NCBI GenBank assembly: GCA_006247105.1
Contig: CM016928.1
Location: 930,001 to 994,000, forward strand
Direction of reading: 5' to 3'
Source of the DNA: Giardia muris
Taxonomy: Eukaryota > Fornicata > Diplomonadida > Hexamitidae
Length of the DNA: 64,000 nucleotides
A program made the translations under genes and the position numbers. Under the pieces are notes generated by a model. The model was given only the letters and a program-made list of their open reading frames with translations. It was not told the DNA's origin and did no database searches. This document shows positions 48,610 to 58,735 of the stretch, piece after piece; within the stretch, counting starts at the first letter, position 1, and each line of letters begins with the position of its first letter.

Positions 48610-49257
48610 TTACTCGATCTGAGAAGCTGCAAAGATGACGGTCGCTAGGAGTGTATCTGCGCACTGGGCAACGGGCCTTGTGGGGACATCCGAGGAGGGG
48701 GGAGGAAGGGAGCGAAGGATCCATCGCTGCCAGTCGAGTATGCGTCCATAAGGGCGTGAATAGCCAAAGAGTAAGGCCCATGATCGGAGGAGCTCACGGA
48801 GGTTGGCTGCCTCTAGAGACGAGGGGTCTACGGCCTGAAGTGCAGTCGCAAATTCCGAAGCTATGGGCTCTATACAGCTCCAGAGAAATGATGTACGGAC
48901 CTGAAGATACATCTCCTGTGTCAAGGGCACTATAGCATGGATTCCTACCCGCCTTTGTGATGTCTTTACCTTGACCCCAAGTTTTGGAGGCAAGATGTTT
49001 GGCGGAATGGTTGGGGAAACCTCCGAGGTGGGCCGTTCCGGTGCGGTTCCTGGAGGAGTATATGAGAGAGGTTGTAAAGATGGTGTTTTGGGAGACTTCA
49101 GTTCAGGTTCGGCAAGACCGATGCGAGTCTGAAGGAGAGTCGTTCGCATCAGCCTGTTGATGGCCAAGTAGAAAGGGGAAGTGGCAGCCTGACCGGCGAG
49201 GCATGTGCGAGGGTTCTTGGGCGCGGGAGCACCAAGAGGGCGTGTGCCTGAAGTCAT
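48610..49257 (-). CDS. Hypothetical protein
   Basis: 215 residues from the ATG at 49257 (after aggaaa). An in-frame ATG at 49329 would add 24 residues, but it would run through the start of the divergent 56-residue gene, so the inner start is preferred. Pro/Thr/Ser-rich N-terminal half; the C-terminal half looks folded and helical (around VRTSFLWSCIEPIASEFATA and LRELLRSWALLFGY). No family recognised. The stop is 8 bp upstream of the next ATG. Confidence 0.65.
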   Translation of the reverse strand: MTSGTRPLGAPAPKNPRTCLAGQAATSPFYLAINRLMRTTLLQTRIGLAEPELKSPKTPSLQPLSYTPPGTAPERPTSEVSPTIPPNILPPKLGVKVKTSQRRVGIHAIVPLTQEMYLQVRTSFLWSCIEPIASEFATALQAVDPSSLEAANLRELLRSWALLFGYSRPYGRILDWQRWILRSLPPPSSDVPTRPVAQCADTLLATVIFAASQIE

Positions 49258-49283
49258 TTTCCTAGTTCGGTAGTAGAAAAGAG
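49258..49283. promoter_or_regulatory. Bidirectional promoter, 26 bp
   Basis: ttttcctagttcggtagtagaaaaga-type gap between the minus ATG at 49257 and plus ATG at 49284, with T-rich and A-rich ends facing the respective genes. Confidence 0.45.
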
Positions 49284-49454
49284 ATGCAAGTGCCAGGAGT
49301 GACCTACAAGTGCAAGTGCCAGGGGCCATGCAAGTGTCGTGCGAAAGGGACAGCGGTCTACACGGCCCCCGGCTTTATGCAGGAGACAGATGCACCACCC
49401 GGGTGTGTTGGGCCGAATTGTCCATCGGAGACGCGTCCGACGGCTTCACAATGA
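49284..49454 (+). CDS. 56-residue Cys-rich protein (short, easily missed)
   Basis: ATG at 49284 after tagtagaaaagag, TGA at 49452-49454. The product has four closely spaced cysteines near the N-terminus (YKCKCQGPCKCRAKG) and a later CVGPNC pair, with an aromatic/Pro segment between (VYTAPGF). That is six Cys in 56 residues, consistent with a metal-binding or disulfide-bonded peptide. Position supports it: it starts 26 bp from a divergent ATG and stops 1 bp from the stop of the convergent 863-residue gene, exactly filling an otherwise empty interval. No family recognised. Confidence 0.55.
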   Translation: MQVPGVTYKCKCQGPCKCRAKGTAVYTAPGFMQETDAPPGCVGPNCPSETRPTASQ

Positions 49455-49455
49455 A

Positions 49456-52047
49456 CTAGACTGGTAGTAAATGAACTCGTTCGCCCCCAACAACGACGAC
49501 GAGTCCACAACCCAAGGGGATGACGCCAAGACCAACTATTTGTTCTCCATGGAGTGAAGTATGACTAAGAAGACAGCAATCGTACGCCCGGAAGACCCAA
49601 ACGTCTGTTGGGCAAGCAAGGACGATGACCCAGGTGGTCAACAGGTTCTGTAAGCTCGTATTGAAGATCCCAAAGCGATATCCTTGAAGAAAGGTTTGAA
49701 GGACGTTTGAGTCGTCGCGAGCAGAGATATGGTGAAGAGTACGCGTTCGGACCAATTCATGTGTCTCACTACTAATTAGAGCCATCTTGAAGGCCCAAAG
49801 GGAACCCTCTGAAGAGAGTTGAACGTGGTTATCCAGCTGCCAAAGCACCGGTGTTGGAACGTATGTATCCTCTGTGCTTAACCCGAGCGTTAGGAGACAA
49901 TAGAAGTAACGGTCACGAACACCGTTGAGACTGTCATGAGATCGACCCTTTCCCTTTCGGCCGTCAAGATACTGTACTGCGGCCGTGTCCTTACAGTGTA
50001 GCGTCCGGGTGACGTCCTCGGGGTTATGGTGAAGGATCTTGACTCCAAGGACGTGTTCCCTTATCATTCCTTGCGAAACTACCTGATAAGTTGGAAGTCC
50101 GTTGGAAGGGTCATGATAAAGCTCGAGAAGAAATCCGCCTTGGGCATATAGTAGGTATGACCCGTTGGTGTGCGGTTCTGCTAAAGTGAGGCCTATGTTG
50201 CTGTACGCAATGCCCGTCAGGTTCGTCTCTGAAGTGTAGAATTGCTGGCTAGTATAGCTCGGGAGGATGGCACGGTACAGATACAGGGAAAATGGTTCCG
50301 TGACCACCATTGACAATAAGAACGACAATTCCAGGCGAACCTCATCCTCGGCCGTTATGGAGCTGACGACAACGTGACGGAGTTCGGTGTTGGTGGGGAG
50401 GGAGATCCCATGCCAGCGTTGCTCGCCCGTCACGAGGTCGGTCGACATAACGATATGTGTCGTGCTCTCATATACGTCAAGCTGCGGCCTGTTGAGACAT
50501 GCGGCCGAACAGAAGGTGAGCAGGTCACGGGTTGCATGCAAGGAAAGTAAGTGTTCCCGATCAAGCAACAGGATCTTCGTGGCTGGGATAAGTGGTAAGG
50601 TGTACACGCAGAAGCCATGCAGTTCCTCGCAAGAACAGTCCCTTTCCTCTTCCTTGTACGTCAGGATGACAGGCTGGAACGCAGTACGGACTATTGGATG
50701 GCGACAAACGACGACGAAACGAAAGCGGTGAAAGGAGCTCGTCAAGACAGAGACCGCTCCTTGCAATAACTCTTGGGCGTATGCCGCGAAGTCAAATACC
50801 TCTTGAGATTGAAGATAGGGGGTTGCGCTATCGGAAGGATACAAGCTCTTACAGCTATATTCAGGCCCATCCCCATGCCAGCGCAAAAGGCTTGCGCCTA
50901 GACTGGTCCCTTGTATGTATGTTACGAGTATGCAGGCGTCTGCCTCCCAGATGGCTAGCTGGATGACGGGTGCCAGAGACTCAGGCATACCACATGGGCT
51001 TGGGACGTTCCGGACTAGAGTGATAGGATCGCCATTATCAGCACGAATTAAGGCACAGGTCTTTTGGCGTGCGTGCAGGAAGAGAAAGTCTGAAGTGGAT
51101 CGATAGCGGATGCAATGGGTATATAGCTGTTTGGGGGAATTCTCGTCCAGGGTCAAGGCAACAGCTATTCTTTTCAATAGACTGCTCCCATTCCTATGCT
51201 CGATGCTATACAACTCGCCAGAGCTAAGAGCGAGCGTGCAGGCGAACGTTAAGCCATCCTCGAAGGAGATATCGTAGACGTTGAGGATCGTGGTTCCATC
51301 TAATATCTGTCCAAGCTCCGAGGATTGTAGGGACGAGTTAAAGCACGTGGTAACCGTCCCCGTGGTCCTCTGAACGTAAAGAGACGGCCCAAAGAGTAGG
51401 AAGCTGAGTCCAGCATCGGGTCTGTGAAGATCGGAATCGGTAATGACCCGAAGCTGCTCACGTGTTAGAGTCGGGGGACGCGCCTGTAGGTAATGGGGAA
51501 CTACCTCCTGACGTATTAGGCGTGGACTATGGTAAACGTCGACGATGGTGTGGTGATACAAGTGTCTGGTCGTACACAGATAGACTTCTCCCTTCTGGGC
51601 ACTTATGGCGCGGATCTCCTCGTCTTCTTGTAATGCTAACCGTGTGCGTCCCAAACACGTGTTCCAGCTATTTCCAGCTATGAGGAGGATAAGATTAACA
51701 ACTATTCCGTCAAGAGTCGTTCGTTTCAGTCCTGATCCCTTTGAGGACTGAGTATTCAAACATCCTTCTGCTGCCATCACCTTTGTGGATTGAATAGACT
51801 TCAGCATATGGGTTGAGAGCCCTGAAATCGTCCCTTCTACTTCATCAGTGGTGAGGACTGCTAATAAGAAGGGTGGGTCTATGCACAGGACTGATAGAAA
51901 GGTCTCCTTGGTGGAGCATTGATATACTCGCGTCTGTGGCCACTCTTGTAGCGGCGGACTCCAGGATATCAAGAGACGGTTCATGAAGAGCGTAGCGGCA
52001 AGGAGATACCCGTCCAGAAGCGTCGCCACTTGTTCCACACCCCGCAT
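49456..52047 (-). CDS. Beta-rich hypothetical protein, propeller-like
   Basis: 863 residues from an ATG at 52047 preceded by gtggaaa. Composition is unlike the disordered neighbours: even hydrophobic/polar alternation, many short strand-like segments and few charged runs. This would fit a multi-bladed beta-propeller such as in nucleoporins, coat or BBS/IFT-type proteins. There are no clear WD dipeptides at blade ends, so this stays a shape guess. No membrane helix or signal peptide is evident. It lies 22 bp downstream of the CFAP58 gene on the same strand. Confidence 0.75.
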   Translation of the reverse strand: MRGVEQVATLLDGYLLAATLFMNRLLISWSPPLQEWPQTRVYQCSTKETFLSVLCIDPPFLLAVLTTDEVEGTISGLSTHMLKSIQSTKVMAAEGCLNTQSSKGSGLKRTTLDGIVVNLILLIAGNSWNTCLGRTRLALQEDEEIRAISAQKGEVYLCTTRHLYHHTIVDVYHSPRLIRQEVVPHYLQARPPTLTREQLRVITDSDLHRPDAGLSFLLFGPSLYVQRTTGTVTTCFNSSLQSSELGQILDGTTILNVYDISFEDGLTFACTLALSSGELYSIEHRNGSSLLKRIAVALTLDENSPKQLYTHCIRYRSTSDFLFLHARQKTCALIRADNGDPITLVRNVPSPCGMPESLAPVIQLAIWEADACILVTYIQGTSLGASLLRWHGDGPEYSCKSLYPSDSATPYLQSQEVFDFAAYAQELLQGAVSVLTSSFHRFRFVVVCRHPIVRTAFQPVILTYKEEERDCSCEELHGFCVYTLPLIPATKILLLDREHLLSLHATRDLLTFCSAACLNRPQLDVYESTTHIVMSTDLVTGEQRWHGISLPTNTELRHVVVSSITAEDEVRLELSFLLSMVVTEPFSLYLYRAILPSYTSQQFYTSETNLTGIAYSNIGLTLAEPHTNGSYLLYAQGGFLLELYHDPSNGLPTYQVVSQGMIREHVLGVKILHHNPEDVTRTLHCKDTAAVQYLDGRKGKGRSHDSLNGVRDRYFYCLLTLGLSTEDTYVPTPVLWQLDNHVQLSSEGSLWAFKMALISSETHELVRTRTLHHISARDDSNVLQTFLQGYRFGIFNTSLQNLLTTWVIVLACPTDVWVFRAYDCCLLSHTSLHGEQIVGLGVIPLGCGLVVVVGGERVHLLPV

Positions 52048-52069
52048 TTTCCACCACCGACTTTACACG

Positions 52070-54760
52070 TCAAGAGACACCTTCGACGGTCCCTCGGCCG
52101 TCATACGTCACGCTGAAGCCTCCTCCAACCATCTTACTCTTCGGCTGCTCGGCGTTCGCGGGTCTGAAGCCGCTGACGGTCGCAGTTGCGGCCGCTGCAC
52201 CATCGCGAACCATCTGCTCGTACTCCTTCTTCTTGAAGGCGAAGTACTTCCGTTTAAGATCCTGGAGCTCGCGCGTTAGCCGCTCGATCGTCTCCTTGTA
52301 TTCGCTGGATTGGGCCTGGTACATCGCTAGCTCGCTGGACAGGGTCTGGAGCTGGCGTGTCTTCCCCTTGAGGGCATCCTGGTACGCCGAAAGCTTCTCG
52401 AGGACCTCGCTCCCGGGCTGACGAGAAAGGACCTTCTTGAGGTCATTGTATAGCTTCTCCTTTTCCTCGAGCTCGAGTCCCTTCATCGAGCACTCCTCGG
52501 ACTTCTGGATGAGGCGCTTCTGCAAGTATTGAACACGCTTGATCAACTCGTAAGCCGCAGGATCTGAACCTTCAAGAGACCGCCAACGATGGATATTGAC
52601 AGGTAATTGAAGCTCCTGTGACAACGCACGTGTTTTTGCTCGCTCATCCAAAAGATCCCTTTGGAGACGGAAGAGCTCACGCTTGTATGGCTCGATTGAG
52701 GCCGCTTGTCGCCGAAGACTTACGATCTGCCGACGGAGGTCGGTGATCTTTGCACGTAATAGCCGAATGTCCTCGATTCTATCTGTGTACTGTTTCTCCC
52801 CTTTGGCGAGAGTGGCTTGTTGAACACGGACACGTTCATAGAGGAGGGAAAGCTCGTCATTCCGTCGGATCAGCTGAGTCCCGAGGATATCGCGCTCGGA
52901 TATGACGATCCGGTACTCCTTCATCTGCCGGTCGCGCTCCATGTCGGCCTCGGAGATAATGCAGTTGAGCTTTGCGATCTCGGCGCGCTGGACCGCGATC
53001 GCCTCCTCGGACTCGCGGACCTGCTGGCGGGTCCGCTCAAGGTCCTGGACGATCGCGTCCTTCTCCTTCAGGGCGGACTTGTGGGCGAAGTGTTCCTTGA
53101 GCAGAGACTCGTCCTTCGTTAGAATCTCGGACTTGAGCTGGTCGATGACGTGAGACAGCACCCGGAACTTCCGCCGAAGCTCGGAGACCTCGTCTTGTGC
53201 TTCGACAAGGGACTTCGAGTAAAGATTCCGGTCCGAACGGACCGACTCGTACAACGCCTGCTGCTGCTTCAACTTCCCATCTGTATCAGCGACACGCTTC
53301 TGTAGGTCGGAAATGGCAAGATCGCGGACACGAATCTCCTTGACAGCTTGAAGATACTTTTGCTGTGCCTCTGTCGACTTCTGAGAGAAAGCTTCGCGCT
53401 CTTTTTCAAGCGCAAAGATGATCTTCCGCTGCTTCTGCGACTCCGTCCGGAACGAGAGGAGCTCCTGCTCGTAGTTCTTCGCCTGGCCCTCGAGCTGCTT
53501 GAGGACGTCGTCCTTGTCCGCGATGGAGACCTGAGCGACGTGGAGCGACTTTCCCACGAGCTGGGCCTCCCGCGAGACCTGCTCGTGCTCGCGTGCGAGT
53601 TCGTTGTTCGCGACCCTCATCGCCTTGAGCTCCTGCTCGGCGCTCGCAAGCTGGGCACGAAGTTGCTCTACCTTCTCCTCGGCCCCCCGCTTCTGGCTCT
53701 CGAGAGAGTCAAGCCGACCTTGGAGAGCGGCGACCGACTTCTGGACCTTGGCCGCCTCCGCGCGCGCCTGAACCGCCTCCTGGTTGTGCTGCTGGATGAG
53801 GACCTCCTTCTCCGCATTAAGAGCCTGGAGGTTGGTGGATTGACGGTTCGCGTCCGCCAGGTCCGCCCGGAGCTTCTGCATCTTGTCCTGTAACGAGGAC
53901 ATCATTAGGCGGGTCTTCTGCAGCTCTCCATGCTCCTGCTCGCACTTGGACTCAGCCTTCTGGACTTCCACCTTCAATTGGCCGATGTCCTGCTCCTTCG
54001 CCAGCGTGTCCTTCTCGAGGTTCTCGCACTTGAGGCGAAGAGATGCGAGCTCGCGGTCCAAGTGCTCACGCCTTTGTAATTCTCGTGCGGCCTCGGAACG
54101 GTGTTGAGCAACCTGCTCCTTCAGAGCACGCACTCTTAGCTCAGAACTAACCTTTTCGGACTCCAATTGCTTGATACGATCGAGGTGCTGATCGAGTTCT
54201 TCTCGTAGGACCGCAATTCGCTTCCCACGTGTCTCGTATTCCTGTTGAAGAAGAGCCTTTGCTCGAACGAGGTCCTCAAGGTTCTGTTCCTCAGGTACCC
54301 CAATGTTTCCACCCGCGGCGGTCGTATCGATCATCCCCCGAAGGCTTTGGACCTCAGCGCGAAGCTTGTCGATCTGCTCGGTCTGAAGGCCCTCCTTCTC
54401 GCGAGCGAGGTCAACAATCTTCCAGGCCTTGTCAATCTCCGCCTTGAGCGCGGAGATGGTCGACTGGTCCTCCTTGGAGAGGCGGAGGGCCGTCCGAATT
54501 TTTTGATTGTTGACGGAGAGCTGCTGGGCGAGCTCGCGGACGCGCTGGACGAGCATCTTCTCGTTCTCATGGGACTTGCGGAGGGCGGTGTGGAGCTTCT
54601 CGTACTCCGTCCGGAAGAGGTCAAGCGACGAGTCGCTGACGAGCTCCGCAAGGACCTCGTGGAAGTCCCGCTCGATCGCTGCGAATGCCGCTTCGTCGAT
54701 TGCGAGGTCGTAGGCCGCGAGGGCCTTCTCGTCCACCTGGACCAGCTCGGCGTCGGCCAT
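52070..54760 (-). CDS. CFAP58: Cilia- and flagella-associated protein 58 (CFAP58/CCDC147)
   Basis: 896 residues, almost entirely coiled coil, close to the ~870 of animal CFAP58. The diagnostic conserved block is present near residues 720-850: LPVNIHRWRSLEGSDPAAYE, then a YLQKRLIQKSEE-type helix, the EKEKLYNDLKKVLSRQPG segment, and the LSSELAMYQAQSSEYK to IERL run. CFAP58 is an axonemal coiled-coil protein needed for motile flagella; Giardia has eight flagella. The N-terminal ~60 residues are a short acidic helical lead-in. The start follows caaaaattcggg. Confidence 0.93.
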   Translation of the reverse strand: MADAELVQVDEKALAAYDLAIDEAAFAAIERDFHEVLAELVSDSSLDLFRTEYEKLHTALRKSHENEKMLVQRVRELAQQLSVNNQKIRTALRLSKEDQSTISALKAEIDKAWKIVDLAREKEGLQTEQIDKLRAEVQSLRGMIDTTAAGGNIGVPEEQNLEDLVRAKALLQQEYETRGKRIAVLREELDQHLDRIKQLESEKVSSELRVRALKEQVAQHRSEAARELQRREHLDRELASLRLKCENLEKDTLAKEQDIGQLKVEVQKAESKCEQEHGELQKTRLMMSSLQDKMQKLRADLADANRQSTNLQALNAEKEVLIQQHNQEAVQARAEAAKVQKSVAALQGRLDSLESQKRGAEEKVEQLRAQLASAEQELKAMRVANNELAREHEQVSREAQLVGKSLHVAQVSIADKDDVLKQLEGQAKNYEQELLSFRTESQKQRKIIFALEKEREAFSQKSTEAQQKYLQAVKEIRVRDLAISDLQKRVADTDGKLKQQQALYESVRSDRNLYSKSLVEAQDEVSELRRKFRVLSHVIDQLKSEILTKDESLLKEHFAHKSALKEKDAIVQDLERTRQQVRESEEAIAVQRAEIAKLNCIISEADMERDRQMKEYRIVISERDILGTQLIRRNDELSLLYERVRVQQATLAKGEKQYTDRIEDIRLLRAKITDLRRQIVSLRRQAASIEPYKRELFRLQRDLLDERAKTRALSQELQLPVNIHRWRSLEGSDPAAYELIKRVQYLQKRLIQKSEECSMKGLELEEKEKLYNDLKKVLSRQPGSEVLEKLSAYQDALKGKTRQLQTLSSELAMYQAQSSEYKETIERLTRELQDLKRKYFAFKKKEYEQMVRDGAAAATATVSGFRPANAEQPKSKMVGGGFSVTYDGRGTVEGVS

Positions 54761-54783
54761 CCCGAATTTTTGCCCGTCTCAGT

Positions 54784-55422
54784 TCACAGCGGAGGGGAGC
54801 CGCTTTGGGGGGCGGCGAGCTTGGTCGCGAGCCCCTGGTAGAACCTGCGGCGGAGCCTCCTTCCCTGGATACAGGAGACAACCATATAGATGACGATGAT
54901 CCCCACGATCCCTCCAAGCATGGAAAGGGAGATGATCGTTGCGGGGTCAACGGCGAGGCGAGCCATTGGTCCGTCATAGTATTGGCCGTCGATGCAGGTG
55001 TAAGGGCCGACTGAGGTGCCATGGAAGCATTGTACGCATCTTCTATTGATACAAGGAAGCGATCCACACCAGGCCAAGGCACCGCCACCTGGGCATGGGA
55101 GCCCAAAGAGGGCGTAGTTCTTGGCCGCCGTGCACACCCCCTCATCCGTACAGACGTGAGAGATGGGACAATTGGGATTTGTTCCAGAAGCCGTCGTTTG
55201 TTGTGGATCGCATTGTCCACAACGGACTTCGGTGCTTTGGCCATCTGGGTGAAAAGGAATCTGGTCGATTGCGCATCCGGCGTTCGTGAGTGGTAAGGCG
55301 GCTGTTACACGACGTGCTTGTGAACGTCCCATCGGCCCCCCGCACTCTCCGGCCGGAACCGATGACACCGTGAAGTCGCACCCGGCGCAAAAGATACCAA
55401 CGAGTAGGAGTAACAAGAGCAT
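54784..55422 (-). CDS. Cys-rich type I membrane protein
   Basis: 212 residues from the ATG at 55422; the frame beyond ends in TTG. Signal peptide (MLLLLLLVGIFCAGC), a luminal domain with about 18 cysteines including CGQC and CVQC, one membrane helix around 160-182, and a basic cytoplasmic tail (GRRLRRRF). It has too few CXXC motifs and no CRGK tail, so it is not a VSP. It may belong with Giardia's high-cysteine membrane or tenascin-like proteins, but is short for those. Divergent from the 1,081-residue gene. Confidence 0.75.
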   Translation of the reverse strand: MLLLLLLVGIFCAGCDFTVSSVPAGECGGPMGRSQARRVTAALPLTNAGCAIDQIPFHPDGQSTEVRCGQCDPQQTTASGTNPNCPISHVCTDEGVCTAAKNYALFGLPCPGGGALAWCGSLPCINRRCVQCFHGTSVGPYTCIDGQYYDGPMARLAVDPATIISLSMLGGIVGIIVIYMVVSCIQGRRLRRRFYQGLATKLAAPQSGSPPL

Positions 55423-55475
55423 TTCCCTTCTCTGTGGTGGCAGTGTCAATGGCAGTGGCAGGTGAAACAGTAAAA
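55423..55475. promoter_or_regulatory. Bidirectional promoter, 53 bp
   Basis: Gap between minus ATG 55422 and plus ATG 55476, ending in gaaacagtaaaa directly before the plus start. An alternative plus ATG at 55449 lies inside it, but without an A/T-rich lead. Confidence 0.45.
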
Positions 55476-58400
55476 ATGCTGCGACTCTGCCGCCGTTTCA
55501 ACGTCCACCGGCTCTTCGACGCGATCACGCCGCCACTCCCGGGACCGGTGGACCTCCAGCAACTCCACTTCATCGATATCTGCATGGCATTCGCCCGGCC
55601 TTATTCGGCGCGTGTCCCTGTCGAGTTCCCAGACGGTCGTGTCCGCTACTTGTATCTGAACCCATATCTCTCGTCCTTGTACGTCCGTTTCCAAGGTGGG
55701 AAGTCACGAGACATCTGGTTCGCCGAAGGTGGCTCCTTCTATGATCGGCCGAGCTTCGTCGACTCAATTACGCAGATCTGTTCCAAGTGCCCCTCCTTGG
55801 CGGGGTCTCCGCTCACAAGTATCGACCTGCAGGCGAGTTTCATCGGGGTTCAATGGATGTTAGCACGGTCGAGCATTGACGGGCATTTGTTGGACTATCT
55901 GAGCTCCTCTCATGGCCTCTGCCGTTGTCGGGAGGCGTATAGGACGCTTCGGTACCCCTCGGGGCGTACTGGGAACCATCTTCGTTGTGTTAGTCATCAG
56001 GTGGTCCTCGAAGGCTCAGCACAATTCACAGATGAGCCGAAAGCGCTTCAGACGTCAAAAACGTTCGTGTTCGACACAACAGAGTCAGAACTGATGGGCC
56101 AACGGACGTTGGGAGCTCAGCTCGACCCGTTGGACTATTTGGCATCACTCAAGGCCAGAGGAATCAGCATTGATGTTTGCGGCCTGTGTGGGTTTCCAAA
56201 GTGTCCGGAACCCCAATCAGACATGACGTTCGTGGAATATGACAGCTCCTACCTCACCACCTTTCTCGCCTTTTATGGCCTAGCCCCCATTGCTAATGAG
56301 CATGGGACTGGGGCTGGTTCCTCAGACCGCCCTACTCGCCTGGGCCTTTTCAGTCTTCCAGACGTCCTCGAGGCTGCCGGACCAGCTAGCCTCATCGCTC
56401 GGAAATTTACTGTCGCTAACGCCCTCTACGACCTGCCTGGGCCGTTGCATATCTCTCGAGACGACATCCCCGAGCTGGACCTCGCCCTCTCCGACACGCT
56501 CCTTGACACTAACCGCTACCAACGCCAAACGATGTCTCTTTCGCGCGAGGAACGCGCCCGGCTGAAACGACGGATGAGCTCCAGCGATGGGCTCTTGGCT
56601 CAGGGATTTCGCCCTTCCACATCGTCGCAGACGCGCGCCTCTCATTCCCGTCACAGTTCCAACCTCATTCCGATCCAGGGTACCACAGAAGGAACCCGTG
56701 AAAAAGAATCGCCTGGCCTGGTCTCGACCAAGTCTGGCGTCCTACATGAAAGCATAGGCTTTCCCTCCATGGTACAAACCGCTGGTGATTCGTGCAATCA
56801 CGTTACGTCCTCTCTTCAACTGGCACACTACAAGCTCAGTAAGCAGACTCAGGCCAAAGGGGAGACCGTTTCAGCGCAGCCGCTGAGCCCTCCCAGCATG
56901 CTGGATTCCACAACGTCTATGACCGACACATGGACTTCTCAGATTCAGGCACGACCGGAGATCACTGGCGATCTTGCCACGACTTCGTCTCCGACGGCAG
57001 CAACGGCAGGAGAGTTCGCAAAGCTCGGAGGGGATTCCTGCTCGATGTCGGGCCTCGAGGGCGACTCCATCTCGAGTCCGTGCCAGGATGAAAGGTCCAA
57101 TGCGGAGATCGAGCTTCTGACGGCGCTCCGGGCGCACCATGTCATCCGTACGCGGCGCAAGATGCTGCGCTCGCGGCCGTCTGGGATGCCTCCGCTCTAT
57201 TCCTCCGGATTCCAGGACACCCTTTTTAAGGCCTCCCACCTCCTCCACCTTGAGTTCCGCTGGCAAGTACAACTCGAGGATGTGCTCGAACACACGTTCT
57301 CCTTACAGCCGAAGGAGAGGCGCTATGCAGTCCTCAACCAGGCAGGCCCCGGCTTACCGTTCCACTATAAGAAATTTGAGGGTACCCTTGGCTATCTCAT
57401 GCGTCTGGCCATCCGTGATATCTGCGTGCGAGCCAAGGCACACGCCGTATACACCTGCTCTGATGGGGAGAAGCGGGCAAAGCGTTCCCGCGATACTGAG
57501 AAAACAGAGGCATCTTCTCAACGAAATGCTGAGCCCGTGGGGGCGAATTTGTGGCAGAGCACGGCCAGAACCCTCGGTCGTCTCTTTCGGAGGCTGCAAC
57601 CAAAGGATGTGGGCGCTGAGCCTGAACTTGAGGTTGAAACTGAACTCAACAAGGAAGCACAAGCGCATTCGCGTCATCCAGCGTATCATTTTCTGTCAAT
57701 CGCCCAGCAGATGGCCGTTCTTCTCTACCAGGACGAGGACCTCGTCGGAAAGCTCTGTGGGAACGTCCTGGAAGGACTCAGCAAGTGGGAAAAGAAGGTT
57801 GTCACCGCGGAGATGAAACTCCCCTCTCCCGTTTCGCTCGAGTTCTATCCAGGTGACGGAGATGAAGCAGTATCCGGATCGGTCGTTGACGAGTGGTTGA
57901 GAGGCAACAGGACCATTAGCCTTGTGGATGGCCAGCACGACATCATCTCGCCGATGAAGAACGCGGAGAACAAAATTCCAATCGATCCCGGGTACAACAT
58001 CAACGCTCGGATGCCCCCACTGGCATCGTACGTCTCGTTCAACGGCGTCTTTTGGACTGCCGTGCTTCTCCGCGACGACCTTCGTGATGGTCTGATTTCC
58101 CCGAGCTCCGAGCCGTTTGGCCGGCCGTTTGTAGTTGGGCCGCGGACAACCTGCTCCGCATTCGAGTCCCCTGATACGTTTGAGCCGGCTTCCAGGCCTC
58201 TGTCACCGTTGATGCTTTCCCAGGACACCTCGACCTCTGCCGCTCCTTCCACAGCTCCCTCCACAAGGCATCTCCTCGCGGGGGTCAGAAACCTCGCGCG
58301 GCAGGTCGACAGCCTTAGGGAGCAGAGCCTTTCGTGCCCGTCAAGCTACGCTCCAAGCTCGAGCTGGACTACGCCTGGGGAAGCGTGCGTGGGGATGGGC

Positions 58401-58721
58401 CCACTCTATTTTGTCAAGCAGGAGGAGGCTCTTTCGCACCTATTGAGGCGTGAGAGCAAGAACAACCTGCGGGACGCCTATTGCTCGCTGGGTGGGTTAC
58501 TGAAGGAACACCGGGTCCTTCTCAACGCTTATCTGAGCAGGTATCGGTATGTTAATCCGCGCCAGGGCAGGCTTCCTTTATTCGGGGTGCTCGCACTCGG
58601 TGGTGGCCTTTTCATCAGTGCGGATGAACAACGATCGATGGAAGTCATGCTTCAGAACATGCTTTCCCATCGAGGTTTGATCTGCCCGGACCTGCGAACG
58701 TACTGTAGCTCTGGGCTGTAG
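55476..58721 (+). CDS. Hypothetical protein, 1,081 residues
   Basis: Start chosen at the ATG after cagtaaaa; another ATG at 55449 would add nine residues. The first ~330 residues look folded, with Cys pairs (CSKCPSL, CRC, CGLCGFPKC) that might bind zinc. Residues ~340-570 are Ser/Thr-rich and disordered. The C-terminal half looks folded again (HHVIRTRRKMLRSRPSGMPP region, then long helical and mixed segments). No membrane helix and no family recognised. The next gene starts 14 bp downstream on the same strand. Confidence 0.75.
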   Translation: MLRLCRRFNVHRLFDAITPPLPGPVDLQQLHFIDICMAFARPYSARVPVEFPDGRVRYLYLNPYLSSLYVRFQGGKSRDIWFAEGGSFYDRPSFVDSITQICSKCPSLAGSPLTSIDLQASFIGVQWMLARSSIDGHLLDYLSSSHGLCRCREAYRTLRYPSGRTGNHLRCVSHQVVLEGSAQFTDEPKALQTSKTFVFDTTESELMGQRTLGAQLDPLDYLASLKARGISIDVCGLCGFPKCPEPQSDMTFVEYDSSYLTTFLAFYGLAPIANEHGTGAGSSDRPTRLGLFSLPDVLEAAGPASLIARKFTVANALYDLPGPLHISRDDIPELDLALSDTLLDTNRYQRQTMSLSREERARLKRRMSSSDGLLAQGFRPSTSSQTRASHSRHSSNLIPIQGTTEGTREKESPGLVSTKSGVLHESIGFPSMVQTAGDSCNHVTSSLQLAHYKLSKQTQAKGETVSAQPLSPPSMLDSTTSMTDTWTSQIQARPEITGDLATTSSPTAATAGEFAKLGGDSCSMSGLEGDSISSPCQDERSNAEIELLTALRAHHVIRTRRKMLRSRPSGMPPLYSSGFQDTLFKASHLLHLEFRWQVQLEDVLEHTFSLQPKERRYAVLNQAGPGLPFHYKKFEGTLGYLMRLAIRDICVRAKAHAVYTCSDGEKRAKRSRDTEKTEASSQRNAEPVGANLWQSTARTLGRLFRRLQPKDVGAEPELEVETELNKEAQAHSRHPAYHFLSIAQQMAVLLYQDEDLVGKLCGNVLEGLSKWEKKVVTAEMKLPSPVSLEFYPGDGDEAVSGSVVDEWLRGNRTISLVDGQHDIISPMKNAENKIPIDPGYNINARMPPLASYVSFNGVFWTAVLLRDDLRDGLISPSSEPFGRPFVVGPRTTCSAFESPDTFEPASRPLSPLMLSQDTSTSAAPSTAPSTRHLLAGVRNLARQVDSLREQSLSCPSSYAPSSSWTTPGEACVGMGPLYFVKQEEALSHLLRRESKNNLRDAYCSLGGLLKEHRVLLNAYLSRYRYVNPRQGRLPLFGVLALGGGLFISADEQRSMEVMLQNMLSHRGLICPDLRTYCSSGL

Positions 58722-58735
58722 AGGGTGGGCCTAAA

